Of a stretch of 64,000 nt of DNA, positions 24,383 to 33,207 are shown piece by piece. A program made the translations under genes and the position numbers. Within the stretch, counting starts at the first letter, position 1, and the number at the start of each line of letters is the position of its first letter. The notes below the pieces were generated by a model. It was given only the letters and a program-made list of their open reading frames with translations. It was not told where the DNA came from and did not search any database. This stretch comes from Niveispirillum sp943370215 (lineage in GTDB: Bacteria; Pseudomonadota; Alphaproteobacteria; Azospirillales; Azospirillaceae). The stretch covers positions 1 to 64,000 of the forward strand of contig CALRQC020000011.1 in NCBI GenBank assembly GCA_943370215.1, given 5' to 3'.

Positions 24383-24832
24383 TTAAATCATGATGGCAAC
24401 CGCCGGTCGGCTGACCGGCGGTTGTTCATTTTCAGATGGAATGGCCGGCCGCTGTCGACGCCAACGGCCGGGGGTGGTGCCGGTAATACGCTCGAAAACG
24501 CGTGTCAGGTGGCTTTGGTCGGCAAAACCACAATCCTGGGCGATCACCGCAATGGGGGCGTGGGAGGTGACCAGCAGATGCTGCACCTGCTCCACCCGCC
24601 GTTGCAGCAGCCATTGATGTGGCGTCATTCCGGCACTCTGTTTGAACGCGCGGGAGAAATGGCCGACAGAGACGCCGCATTCCCGCGCCAGATCAGCCAG
24701 CCCATGGTCACCGGCAAGGTTACCCATCACCATCAGCACACGACGCAACTGCCAAGGAGCCAGCCCACCCCGAAGCGGCGGGCGCTGGGTTGGTCTGGCG
24801 GTGCAGCATTCATCGCAGGCAAGATCAGTCAT
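24383..24832 (-). CDS. AraC-family regulator (DNA-binding domain only)
   Basis: The 149-residue protein consists almost entirely of an AraC double helix-turn-helix. The first HTH is HGLADLARECGVSVGHFSRAFK and the second is PIAVIAQDCGFADQSHLTRVFE, followed by the RITGTTPGRWRRQR tail. No sensory domain is present, so any ligand would be sensed otherwise. The N-terminus holds a cysteine cluster (CDECCTA) that could bind a metal or respond to redox, but this is speculative. It is divergent from the LacI regulator gene, about 200 bases apart. Its target is unknown. Confidence 0.9.
   Translation of the reverse strand: MTDLACDECCTARPTQRPPLRGGLAPWQLRRVLMVMGNLAGDHGLADLARECGVSVGHFSRAFKQSAGMTPHQWLLQRRVEQVQHLLVTSHAPIAVIAQDCGFADQSHLTRVFERITGTTPGRWRRQRPAIPSENEQPPVSRPAVAIMI
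24397..24434 (+). terminator. Terminator of the DUF2189 gene, inside the AraC 3' end
   Basis: CAACCGCCGGTC (24397-24408) pairs perfectly with GACCGGCGGTTG (24413-24424) around GGCT, followed by TTCATTTTC. It sits about 20 bases past the DUF2189 stop and within the 3' coding end of the convergent AraC gene. Confidence 0.75.
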
Positions 24833-25030
24833 GGGAAGACAGGCATGGCAGCGGGTTGAACCTTGCCTATCCTATCTGGCTGCGCACCTGTCGGGCGGGC
24901 CATATGCACCAGATTTATAACATTTAACCGGTGCAATAATACCGGCGGCGCTGTTGTACCGTTGGGAAACGGCGCCTTCTATGATACATCGCCATACCAA
25001 TCATAATGCCAAAGCCTGGGAGAGGCGGGG

Positions 25031-26068
25031 TTGAACGGCAAGAAACCGACCATTGATGATGTCGCCCGCCTGTCCGGCGTGGCCCGTGTCACCGTCTCAC
25101 GCGTGCTGAATGGGGGCCCGAATGTCCGGCCCGCCGTGCGTACCAAGGTGATGGAGGCGGTGAAGACATTGGATTACAAGGTTAATCCGCAGGCGCGCAG
25201 TCTGGCGGGCGGTGCAAGCCGTGCCTTGGGGTTTGTTTTCAACTCCGATCCAGAGAGCGAACCCAACTCCTATTATGAAGCCGCTCTGGAGTTGGGGGCG
25301 CTTCGGGCCTGTGTCACGCTGGGCTATCAATTGTTGATCCACCAGATCCCCCTGGACACGCCCGATCAGCAGCAGCGTATCCTGGAACTGATCGATGACC
25401 ATCGCTGCGAGGGGCTGATCCTCTGCCCCCCCTTCAGCGATGATCTGATGCTGGTGGAAACCGCCCTGGCACGGGGTTGCAAGGTGGTGGCCGTTTCCCC
25501 CGGCCCCAGCGCCCGCACCCTGATCGACGGGGTGGGCGTGGATGATGAGGCGGCGGGATATGACCTGACCTGCGCCTTGATCCGGCTGGGCCATCGCCGC
25601 TTCGGTTTCATCGCGGGGCTGGAGGCACATCTTTCCGCCGAACGCCGGCTGGAAGGTTTCCGCCGTGCCCTGGCCGACCACGGGTTGGGGGATGGGGCCT
25701 GCCTGATCCGGCGCGGCGATTTCACCTTCCGTTCCGGCACAAGGCTGACGCCGGAAATGCTGGATGATGCCAACCCGCCCAGTGTGCTGGTCTGCGCCAA
25801 TGACGATATGGCGGCGGGCGCCCTGGCGGCCGCCCACGCGCGCGGCCTGGACATACCGGGCGATATCGCCATTACCGGATTCGACGATGCGCCCGTTGCC
25901 TCCATCGTCTGGCCCCCGCTGACCACGGTGCATCAGCCGGTGAAGCTGTTGGGCCAAAGGGCGGTTGAACTGCTGGTCGGGCGGCTGACCGGTGCCGTAA
26001 TGGATGGCCCGCAATTCCAGCAACTGGACCATGCCCTGGTCTGCCGTCAGACCACCAAGGCATTCTAA
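25031..26068 (+). CDS. LacI-family transcriptional regulator of the glucoside locus
   Basis: The 345-residue protein has an N-terminal LacI helix-turn-helix and hinge (TIDDVARLSGVARVTVSRVL, about residues 6-25, then NVRPAVRTKVMEAVKTLDYK). A periplasmic-binding-protein-like sugar sensor follows, with GLILCPPFSDD, RFGFIAGLEAHLSAERRLEG, SVLVCANDDMAAGAL and ITGFDDAPVAS. It probably starts at TTG 25031 after GAGGCGGGG. The TonB receptor gene downstream has a LacI-type operator over its promoter, so this protein most likely represses the receptor and the enzymes after it until a sugar is bound. Confidence 0.93.
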   Translation: MNGKKPTIDDVARLSGVARVTVSRVLNGGPNVRPAVRTKVMEAVKTLDYKVNPQARSLAGGASRALGFVFNSDPESEPNSYYEAALELGALRACVTLGYQLLIHQIPLDTPDQQQRILELIDDHRCEGLILCPPFSDDLMLVETALARGCKVVAVSPGPSARTLIDGVGVDDEAAGYDLTCALIRLGHRRFGFIAGLEAHLSAERRLEGFRRALADHGLGDGACLIRRGDFTFRSGTRLTPEMLDDANPPSVLVCANDDMAAGALAAAHARGLDIPGDIAITGFDDAPVASIVWPPLTTVHQPVKLLGQRAVELLVGRLTGAVMDGPQFQQLDHALVCRQTTKAF

Positions 26069-26143
26069 CCCAGGCGCGTTTGCCGCTACCGCTACCCGCT
26101 GTTGCAAAAATCCAACATACAACCGTCACCTGTTCCAGGCAGC

Positions 26144-26172
26144 TTGACAAGGTGAGTGCCTACGGGCAAATT
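26144..26172 (+). promoter_or_regulatory. Candidate sigma-70 promoter of the TonB receptor operon
   Basis: The consensus -35 TTGACA (26144-26149) is separated by 17 bases from CAAATT (26167-26172), a poor but correctly spaced -10. The LacI-type operator at 26171-26186 overlaps the -10 and the expected start site, which supports the assignment. Confidence 0.55.
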
Positions 26173-26186
26173 GGAAGCGCTTTCAA
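26171..26186. promoter_or_regulatory. LacI-family operator
   Basis: TTGGAAGCGCTTTCAA is a 16-base dyad with one mismatch and the central CG and TGGAAnCGnTTnCA pattern of LacI-family operators. It lies between the LacI gene and the receptor gene, overlapping the predicted -10. Binding would block transcription. Confidence 0.82.
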
Positions 26187-26269
26187 TGCCGCAACGCAAC
26201 GGCATTTCAGCGGCAACAAAAATCAGGGCCGCCGCAGGTGCGGCCCGGGGTGTGTGGGAGGAGGAGTTG

Positions 26270-29104
26270 ATGGCGAACCGCGTTTCCAGCGGAGGCTGGA
26301 CGCTGTCCGGCGTGCTGTACCGCACCGTGTCGGGCCTGGCGCTCAGCCTGGCACTGGCGGGGGCCGCAGCCGCCCAGCAACAGGCGGGCAGCAGCGATGT
26401 GGTCGACGAAATCGTCGTCACCGGCATCCGCGCTGGCATCCAGAATTCGATCAATATCAAGAAGAACGAAACCTCCATCGTGGAGGCGATTTCGGCGGAA
26501 GATATCGGCAAGCTGCCCGACATCTCCATCGCCGAAAGCATTGCCCGCCTGCCCGGTCTGGCAGCCCAGCGTGTCAATGGCCGCGCCCAGGTGATCTCCA
26601 TCCGTGGTCTGGCGCCTGACTTCACCACCACCCTGTTGAATGGCCGCCAGCAGGCCAGTTCCGGCGACAACCGCGCGGTGGAGTTCGACCAGTATCCATC
26701 CGAACTGCTGTCCTCCGTCGTCGTGTACAAGACGCCGGATGCGCAGGTTTCCGGCATGGGCCTGTCGGGCACGGCCGACCTGCGCACCGTGCGCCCGCTG
26801 GAGTTTGGCAAGCGGGCGGCATCGGTGAATGTGCGGGGCGAGAAACTGTCCGGCGGCAAGCTGAACAGCGATGTCGGCACCTGGGGCAACCGGGCCAGCG
26901 CCTCCTATATCGATCAGTTTCTGGATGGCAAGCTGGGCATCGCCATCGGCTATGCCCATATGGACAGCCCGTCCCAGGTGAAGCATTACAAGGCCTATGG
27001 TTATGAGGCATTCCCGGATGCCGTGCCGGATGCCGCTGCCAAAAAGGCGCTGATGCTGAACGGACAAGAAGCGTTCGCCACCTCCCGCAACAATACCCGC
27101 GACGCCGTGATCGGCATTGTCGAGTTCCAGCCGAACGAGACGATCCACAGCACGCTGGACGTCTATTATTCCAAGTTCGAGCAGGAGGAGACGACGCGCG
27201 GCGCGCAATGGTTCTCCAATGGTTACGCGGACAATGCCACCTTCACCAACCTGAAGACGGACACTGTCGGTGGGTCGCTGTTCGCCCGCAGCGGCACGCT
27301 GAATAATGGCGTACCGCAACTGCGCAACGACTTCAACACCCGCAATGACAAGCTGTTCTCCATCGGTCTGAATAACGAGTTCGACCTGACGGAAACCACC
27401 AAGCTGGTCGCCGATCTTTCTTATTCGCGCAACAAGCGGCGCGAACAGATCATGGAAACCTATGCCGGCTATGGCCGTGGCGTGGGGCGCGTGACCAGCA
27501 ACACCCCTGATGTCGGTCGCACCTTCGACAAGATCGATTTCAACATTAATGATGATGGTTTCTCCCAGTATAAAACCGGGCTGAACTATGCCGATGCGAC
27601 CAAGGTGTCGCTGGGTGACCATGCCCCTTGGGGCGGCTGGGGCCATGATGGTGCTGTCCGTTATCCGGACGTGAAGGAAGAGGTGAAATCCGCCGAGGCC
27701 CGGGTTGATCAGGAATTTGACAGCTTCGTCAACAAGCTGTCGGTCGGTGTCAATTACACCAACCGTGAAAAGACCAAGCGAGTGGTGGAATATGATCTGT
27801 TCTTGAAGAACAATCAGCAGGTCTATGTCGATCCTGCCGATCTGGTGGCCCCCACCTCGCTGGGCTTTGCCGGCATGGGCGATGTGCTGAGCGTGGATAT
27901 CGGCAATGTCTGGCGGAAATATTTTGATCAAACGCCGCTGGTCGATGCCAATAATTACGACAAGAACTGGGACATCTCTGAAAAGGTCACCACCTTCTTT
28001 GCCCGCGCCAATTATGGGTTTGGCGACCTGACCGGTAATGTCGGTGTGCAGGTGGTGCGGCAGCAGCAATCATCCAGTGGCGTGATTATCAATGGCACCA
28101 GTGGCAAGGTGGTTCCCACCGCCATCAGCGCCAAGGAAACCTATACCGATGTGCTGCCCAGCCTGAATGCGATCTATGATCTGGGTGATGGGCACCGTTT
28201 GCGGCTGGGTCTGTCAAAGACCATGGCCCGGCCGCGAATGGATGACATGCGCGCCAATGTCACGCCCTCCTTCAACGGCACAATCTGCAACGGCCAGACT
28301 TGCGCGGCGGGCAGTACGGTTAACCCCTGGTCGGCCAGTGGTGGCAATCCCAACCTGAAGCCCTGGAAGGCCGATGCGGCCGACTTGGCCTATGAATGGT
28401 ATGTGGCGCCGACGACCTATATTTCGATCGCCGGCTTCTACAAGAAGCTGAAGACCTATATCTACAACCAGACTCAACCTTTCGATTTCAGCGGCCTGCC
28501 CCTGCCCACCACGGCATCCAGCATCCCCGCCGGGGTCAAGATCAGCAATATGGGCCAGATCACCCTGCCGGCCAATGGCAATGGCGGCAATCTGAAGGGG
28601 CTGGAATTCTCCGGTGCCCTGGATTTTGGCCAATTGTATGAACCGCTGGAAGGGTTTGGCGTGCAGGGCAGCCTGTCGCTCACCTGGTCCAGTCTGAACC
28701 CGACGGACAAGAACGATCCGGGACAGGCCGTGCGCATTCCCGGCCTGTCCAAGACGGTCTATAACCTGACCGCCTATTATGAACGTGACGGGTTCCAGGC
28801 GCGGATCAGCCAGCGCTATCGCTCCGCCTTCAAGGGCGAGGTGGTGCAGCTTTACGCCAACCGTGGCTTCACGGAAATCCTGTCCGACAAGCAGGTGGAT
28901 GCGCAGATTGGTTACACCATCCAGGAAGGCCAGTTTGAAAATCTGGGCTTCCTGTTCCAGGTGAACAATCTGACGGACAGCCCCTATCGCACCCGTGTGG
29001 GCCTGGATAGCGGCGGGACCAAGACCAGCGACGGGTCCAGCCTGCCGGAAACCTATGAGAAGTACGGGCGGGAATTCCTGTTCGGCGTCAGCTACCGCTA
29101 CTGA
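26270..29104 (+). CDS. TonB-dependent receptor, Xanthomonas/Caulobacter carbohydrate type
   Basis: This large outer-membrane receptor (944 residues) has a signal peptide ending near GAAAAQQQ and the TonB box VVDEIVVTGIRAGIQNSI. The plug domain carries AISAEDIGKLPDISIAESIA, SIRGLAPDFTTTLLNGRQ and VVVYKTPDAQVSGMGLSGT, diagnostic of the large receptors of sugar-utilisation loci in Xanthomonas and Caulobacter. The barrel ends in LFGVSYRY. ATG 26270 is preceded by GGGAGGAGGAG. Next to a LacI regulator, GH3 and GH30 enzymes it should import an oligosaccharide or glucoside. The ligand is inferred from those neighbours to be beta-glucosidic. Confidence 0.95.
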   Translation: MANRVSSGGWTLSGVLYRTVSGLALSLALAGAAAAQQQAGSSDVVDEIVVTGIRAGIQNSINIKKNETSIVEAISAEDIGKLPDISIAESIARLPGLAAQRVNGRAQVISIRGLAPDFTTTLLNGRQQASSGDNRAVEFDQYPSELLSSVVVYKTPDAQVSGMGLSGTADLRTVRPLEFGKRAASVNVRGEKLSGGKLNSDVGTWGNRASASYIDQFLDGKLGIAIGYAHMDSPSQVKHYKAYGYEAFPDAVPDAAAKKALMLNGQEAFATSRNNTRDAVIGIVEFQPNETIHSTLDVYYSKFEQEETTRGAQWFSNGYADNATFTNLKTDTVGGSLFARSGTLNNGVPQLRNDFNTRNDKLFSIGLNNEFDLTETTKLVADLSYSRNKRREQIMETYAGYGRGVGRVTSNTPDVGRTFDKIDFNINDDGFSQYKTGLNYADATKVSLGDHAPWGGWGHDGAVRYPDVKEEVKSAEARVDQEFDSFVNKLSVGVNYTNREKTKRVVEYDLFLKNNQQVYVDPADLVAPTSLGFAGMGDVLSVDIGNVWRKYFDQTPLVDANNYDKNWDISEKVTTFFARANYGFGDLTGNVGVQVVRQQQSSSGVIINGTSGKVVPTAISAKETYTDVLPSLNAIYDLGDGHRLRLGLSKTMARPRMDDMRANVTPSFNGTICNGQTCAAGSTVNPWSASGGNPNLKPWKADAADLAYEWYVAPTTYISIAGFYKKLKTYIYNQTQPFDFSGLPLPTTASSIPAGVKISNMGQITLPANGNGGNLKGLEFSGALDFGQLYEPLEGFGVQGSLSLTWSSLNPTDKNDPGQAVRIPGLSKTVYNLTAYYERDGFQARISQRYRSAFKGEVVQLYANRGFTEILSDKQVDAQIGYTIQEGQFENLGFLFQVNNLTDSPYRTRVGLDSGGTKTSDGSSLPETYEKYGREFLFGVSYRY

Positions 29105-29114
29105 CCCCATCATC

Positions 29115-29148
29115 GGGCCGGCATCCCGCGCATCGGGGATGCCGGCCC
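29115..29148 (+). terminator. Strong hairpin between receptor and halogenase genes
   Basis: GGGCCGGCATCCC (29115-29127) pairs perfectly with GGGATGCCGGCCC (29136-29148) around an 8-base loop. No U-run follows. It may partly terminate transcription or stabilise the receptor mRNA, lowering expression of the genes downstream relative to the receptor. Confidence 0.55.
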
Positions 29149-29179
29149 CCTTCCCTCTGGCAGTTGGAAGGTTTGCCCT

Positions 29180-30685
29180 GTGCAGCAACAGATCAAGAAA
29201 ATCCTGATCGTCGGGGGCGGGTCGGCCGGCTGGATGGTGGCCGCCCTGTTCTCCCGCCTGTTCAAACGGCTTTATGAGATCACGCTGGTGGAATCCGATG
29301 AGATCGGCACCATCGGCGTGGGCGAGGCCACCATCCCCGCCATCAAGCGGTTTAATGAGCTGCTGGGTCTGGACGAGGATGATTTCCTGCGCCGCACCCA
29401 GGGCAGTTTCAAGCTGGGGATCGAGTTTCGAAACTGGCACCGGCAGGGTGACAGCTATATTCACGGGTTCGGCCCCATCGGCCAGGATCTGGGCTGGCTA
29501 CGCTGCCACCATTACTGGCTGCACCAGCAGGCCCAGGGCAAGGCACCGGATTTCGACGGGCTGGCCATTAATACCGCCGCCGCGCGGGCGGGGAAATTCA
29601 TGCGGGCGCGGCCGGATTTGCCGGACTCGCCTTTGTCCCACATCGCCCATGCCTTCCATTTCGATGCCGGGCTCTACGCCCGTTATCTGCGGGAGATGGC
29701 GGAAAAGGCCGGCGTGCAGCGGCTGGAAGGCCGCATCGGGGACGTGCATCTGCGCCCCGAGGATGGTTTCGTGCAATCCGTCACCCTGGCCGATGGGCGG
29801 GAGGTGGCGGCCGATTTCTTCATCGATTGTTCCGGTTTCCGGGGCCTGATCATCGAACAGGCGCTGAAAACCGGATACGAGGATTGGCGGCACTGGTTGC
29901 CCTGCGACCGGGCGCTGGCCGTGCCCTGCGCCCGCCAGCCGGGGGAGATGACACCCTATACAAGCGCCACCGCACACGGGGCCGGCTGGCAATGGCGCAT
30001 CCCGCTGCGCCACCGCACCGGCAACGGCCATGTCTATGCCAGCCCCTTCATGGAAGAGGCGGAGGCAGAACGTATCCTGTTATCGAACTTGGATGGGCCA
30101 GCCCTGGCCGATCCGTTGCGGATACAGTTCACCACCGGCAAGCGCCGGCAGCTCTGGAACCGCAATTGCGTGGCGGTGGGGCTGGCCAGCGGCTTTCTGG
30201 AGCCGCTGGAAAGCACCAGCCTGCACCTGATCCAGTCGGCCGCCATCCGGCTGGTGCGGTTGATGCCCGATGGCCGCTTTGATCCGGCGGTAATCGCGGA
30301 ATTCAACCGCCAGAGCGATTTTGAGTATGAGCGTATCCGCGATTTCATCATCCTGCATTACAAGGCCACCGCGCGGGATGACACGCCGTTCTGGCGCTAT
30401 TGCCGGGACATGGCGATACCGGAAACGCTGCAGCGCAAGATCGACCTGTTCGCCGCCTGCGGCCGCATCTTCCGCGAGGATGAGGAACTGTTTGCCGAGG
30501 AAAGCTGGATTCAGGTGTTCCTGGGCCAAGGCATCATCCCCCGTTCCCCCGACCCGCTGGTGCGGGCGCAGGAGGATGCGGAGATTGCGGAATATCTTAG
30601 CAATATCACAGGCGTCATCGGCAAATGCGTCGCCGTGATGCCGGGCCATGCGGCCTATCTGGAGCGGATTTGCGGGGTGGGGTGA
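29180..30685 (+). CDS. Flavin-dependent tryptophan-halogenase family protein
   Basis: The 501-residue protein has the FAD-binding motif ILIVGGGSAGWM (residues 8-19), the halogenase signature WQWRIP (270-275, WxWxIP) and the FLEPLESTS segment. Lys78 in GSFKLGIEF aligns with the catalytic lysine of PrnA-type halogenases. Glu344-Ser345 in EPLEST aligns with the Glu/Ser pair that positions substrate. The residues for making and using hypohalous acid therefore appear intact. Homologues are common beside TonB receptors in sugar loci, where no halogenated product is known. GTG 29180 has GGAAGG 8 bases upstream. No signal peptide is seen, and a dedicated flavin reductase is not nearby. Confidence 0.9.
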   Translation: MQQQIKKILIVGGGSAGWMVAALFSRLFKRLYEITLVESDEIGTIGVGEATIPAIKRFNELLGLDEDDFLRRTQGSFKLGIEFRNWHRQGDSYIHGFGPIGQDLGWLRCHHYWLHQQAQGKAPDFDGLAINTAAARAGKFMRARPDLPDSPLSHIAHAFHFDAGLYARYLREMAEKAGVQRLEGRIGDVHLRPEDGFVQSVTLADGREVAADFFIDCSGFRGLIIEQALKTGYEDWRHWLPCDRALAVPCARQPGEMTPYTSATAHGAGWQWRIPLRHRTGNGHVYASPFMEEAEAERILLSNLDGPALADPLRIQFTTGKRRQLWNRNCVAVGLASGFLEPLESTSLHLIQSAAIRLVRLMPDGRFDPAVIAEFNRQSDFEYERIRDFIILHYKATARDDTPFWRYCRDMAIPETLQRKIDLFAACGRIFREDEELFAEESWIQVFLGQGIIPRSPDPLVRAQEDAEIAEYLSNITGVIGKCVAVMPGHAAYLERICGVG

Positions 30686-30713
30686 CACCCTCCTCCCCGT
30701 CATTACTTGTTTG

Positions 30714-30802
30714 CACCGTCACCCCGGCGAAGGCCGGGGTCCAGGGGCCACAGGCGCTTTGCTCTACGATACTGGACCCCGGCCTTCGCCGGGGTGACGG
30801 TG
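30714..30802. repeat. Palindromic intergenic repeat, copy 1
   Basis: Perfect 31-base inverted arms (30714-30744 and 30772-30802) surround a 27-base centre. Each arm contains CCCCGGCGAAGGCCGGGG or its complement, itself a 7-base hairpin. It lies between the halogenase and GH3 genes, inside the predicted operon. Its centre resembles that of copy 3. Confidence 0.95.
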
Positions 30803-30918
30803 GAAGGGACGGGAAGCGAAGGCCCCATGCCCCCGCCAAAAACTAAAAAACCCAGCAATCCCCAACCGCCTTTTCACCCCGCCCCGGCGGGCACCCCATA
30901 AGCCTTAGGGAGAGAACC

Positions 30919-33207
30919 ATGCCCCGTTACCGCCAGCCAACGCTGGTCGCGCGCCAGCTTTGCCTGACGACCGCCATCGCCGCCCTGCTGGCCTTCAGCC
31001 CGGCGGGTTTCGCCCAAGCCAGCAATCCCCAGCCCACCGCCGACAGCCCGCCGCTGGCCGCCCGTGCCCATGACCCGATGTGGGCGCGGGCGGATGCCCT
31101 GGTACGGCAGATGACGCTGGAGGAGAAGATCACCTATCTGCACGGGCTGTTCCCGCCGCAGACCAAGAACCCACCGGCAGACATGATCCCGTCTGCCGGC
31201 TATGTGCCGGGCGTGCCGCGCCTGGGCATCCCCAATCTGCGGGAAAGCGACGCCAGCCTGGGCGTGGCCAATCAGGTGGAACAGCGCAAGGGCGACACGG
31301 CCACCGCCCTGCCGTCAGGCCTGTCGCTGGCGGCCACGTTTGAGCCGGAACTGGCCTATAAATCCGGTGCCATGATTGGCGCGGAGGCACGGGCCAAGAC
31401 CTTCAACGTGCTGCTGGCCGGTGGCGTGAACCTGACCCGCGACCCCTGGGCCGGGCGCAATTTCGAATATCTGGGGGAAGACCCGCTGCTGGGCGGTGTG
31501 CTGGCCGGGGAGAGCATCCGCGGCGTGCAGTCCAACAATATCATCTCCACCATCAAGCATTTCGCCCTGAATGCGCAGGAAACCGGCCGCCATGTCATGG
31601 ATGCCCGCATCGGTGAAGCCGACCTGCGAGAAAGCGACTTGCTGGCCTTTCAGATCGCCATTGAACGCGGCAAGCCGGCCTCTGTCATGTGCGCCTATAA
31701 CAAGGTGAATGGCGATTGGGCCTGCGAGAATGACTTCCTGCTGAACCGGGTGCTGAAGAAGGATTGGGCCTATCCCGGCTTTGTCATGTCCGACTGGGGG
31801 GCGGTGCACAGCACGGTGAAGGCGGCCAATGCCGGGCTGGACCAGCAATCCGGCCAGGAACTGGACCCGCAGATCTTCTTCGGCGACGATCTGAAAAAGG
31901 CGGTGGCCGAGGGCAAGGTGAAGCCGGCCCGGCTGGATGACATGGTGCGCCGGGTGCTGTATGGCGTGATCCAGACCGGGCTGATGGAAAACCCCCTCCC
32001 CACCAGCGAACAGAAGATCGATTACCCCGCCCATGCCCAGGTGGCCCAGGCGGTGGCGGAACGTGGTTCCGTGCTGTTGAAGAATGATGGCTTGCTGCCG
32101 CTGGCCAAATCAGCACGGAAAGTAGTGCTGATCGGTGCCCATGCCGATGTCGGCGTGCTGTCGGGCGGTGGTTCGTCGCAGGTGCGCTCTGTCGGCGGGG
32201 CGCCGGTGGAAATCCCGCTGAATGGCGGGGAAGCCGCCTCCTTCGTGCGCGTCACCTGGCACGCTTCCTCCCCCCTGAGCGCCGTGAAGGCGATGCTGCC
32301 GGGGGCGGATGTCACCTATGTGGATGGCAAAGATCCCGCTGCCGCCGCCAAGGCAGCCGCCGGGGCCGATGCGGTGCTGCTGTTTGCATGGCACTGGCAG
32401 ACAGAGGCACAGGACGCCCCCTCCATCGCCCTGCCGGATGGGCAGGATGCGCTGATCGAGGCGGTGTCGGCGGCCAACCCCAAGACGGTGGTGGTGCTGG
32501 AAAGCGGCGGCCCGGTGCTGATGCCATGGCTGGACAAGGTGAAGGCGGTGCTGGCCGCCTGGTATCCCGGCCAGCGCGGCGGGGAAGCCATTGCCCGCAT
32601 CCTGTTCGGGGAGGTGAACCCCTCCGGTCGCCTGCCCATGACCTTCCCCGCCGCTGAAAGCCAGGCCCCCCGCCCATCTGCCCCCGGCTTTGCCGAACAG
32701 GCCGCCCTGGATGAGGCCGGGCGCAATGGCCAGAAGGTGGGGCGGATCAAACCCTTTGCCGTGGATTATGTCGAAGGGGCCGCTGCCGGTTACCGCTGGT
32801 ACGCCGAAAAGGGGCAGACACCGCTGTTCCCCTTCGGCTATGGCCTGTCCTATACCAGCTTCCAGTACGCCAACCTGAAGGTGGAAGGTGGCGTTCGCCT
32901 GACCGTCAGCTTCGATGTCACCAACAAGGGACAGGTGGCCGGGGCCGACACGCCGCAGCTTTATGTGCAGGCGGGCGAACGCCGGCCCATGCTGCGGCTG
33001 GCCGGGTTCAAGAAGCTGGACCTTGCCCCCGGTGAAACCCGCCGCGTCAGCCTGACGGTCGATCCGCGCGTGCTGGCCGATTATGATGTCAAGGCCGGCG
33101 GCTGGCGCTTGCCCCAGGGCAGCTATGGGCTTTATGTCGGCAGCCATGCCGGCGACAAGGCCCTGACCGGGGAAGCCAAGCTGGACGCATGGAAGGGCAA
33201 GCCATGA
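30919..33207 (+). CDS. GH3 beta-glucosidase, exported
   Basis: This glycoside hydrolase family 3 enzyme (762 residues) is predicted to release glucose from beta-glucosides in the periplasm. It has a signal peptide (MPRYRQPTLVARQLCLTTAI, cleavage near GFAQA), an N-terminal barrel with the KH pair in STIKHFALNAQ (Lys213-His214) and the nucleophile Asp292 in FVMSDWGAVHS. The C-terminal sandwich holds RGSVLLKNDGLLPL, and a fibronectin-III-like tail includes FPFGYGLSYTSFQY and TRRVSLTVDPR. AGGGAGAG precedes the start. Its stop overlaps the GH30 start (ATGA), so the two are made together. Confidence 0.95.
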   Translation: MPRYRQPTLVARQLCLTTAIAALLAFSPAGFAQASNPQPTADSPPLAARAHDPMWARADALVRQMTLEEKITYLHGLFPPQTKNPPADMIPSAGYVPGVPRLGIPNLRESDASLGVANQVEQRKGDTATALPSGLSLAATFEPELAYKSGAMIGAEARAKTFNVLLAGGVNLTRDPWAGRNFEYLGEDPLLGGVLAGESIRGVQSNNIISTIKHFALNAQETGRHVMDARIGEADLRESDLLAFQIAIERGKPASVMCAYNKVNGDWACENDFLLNRVLKKDWAYPGFVMSDWGAVHSTVKAANAGLDQQSGQELDPQIFFGDDLKKAVAEGKVKPARLDDMVRRVLYGVIQTGLMENPLPTSEQKIDYPAHAQVAQAVAERGSVLLKNDGLLPLAKSARKVVLIGAHADVGVLSGGGSSQVRSVGGAPVEIPLNGGEAASFVRVTWHASSPLSAVKAMLPGADVTYVDGKDPAAAAKAAAGADAVLLFAWHWQTEAQDAPSIALPDGQDALIEAVSAANPKTVVVLESGGPVLMPWLDKVKAVLAAWYPGQRGGEAIARILFGEVNPSGRLPMTFPAAESQAPRPSAPGFAEQAALDEAGRNGQKVGRIKPFAVDYVEGAAAGYRWYAEKGQTPLFPFGYGLSYTSFQYANLKVEGGVRLTVSFDVTNKGQVAGADTPQLYVQAGERRPMLRLAGFKKLDLAPGETRRVSLTVDPRVLADYDVKAGGWRLPQGSYGLYVGSHAGDKALTGEAKLDAWKGKP

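Noticed and set aside
30714..30802. Palindromic repeats as insertion-sequence ends or a CRISPR unit
   Set aside because: No transposase lies between or beside copies, spacing is kilobases, and each copy is a self-contained palindrome without regularly spaced repeats.
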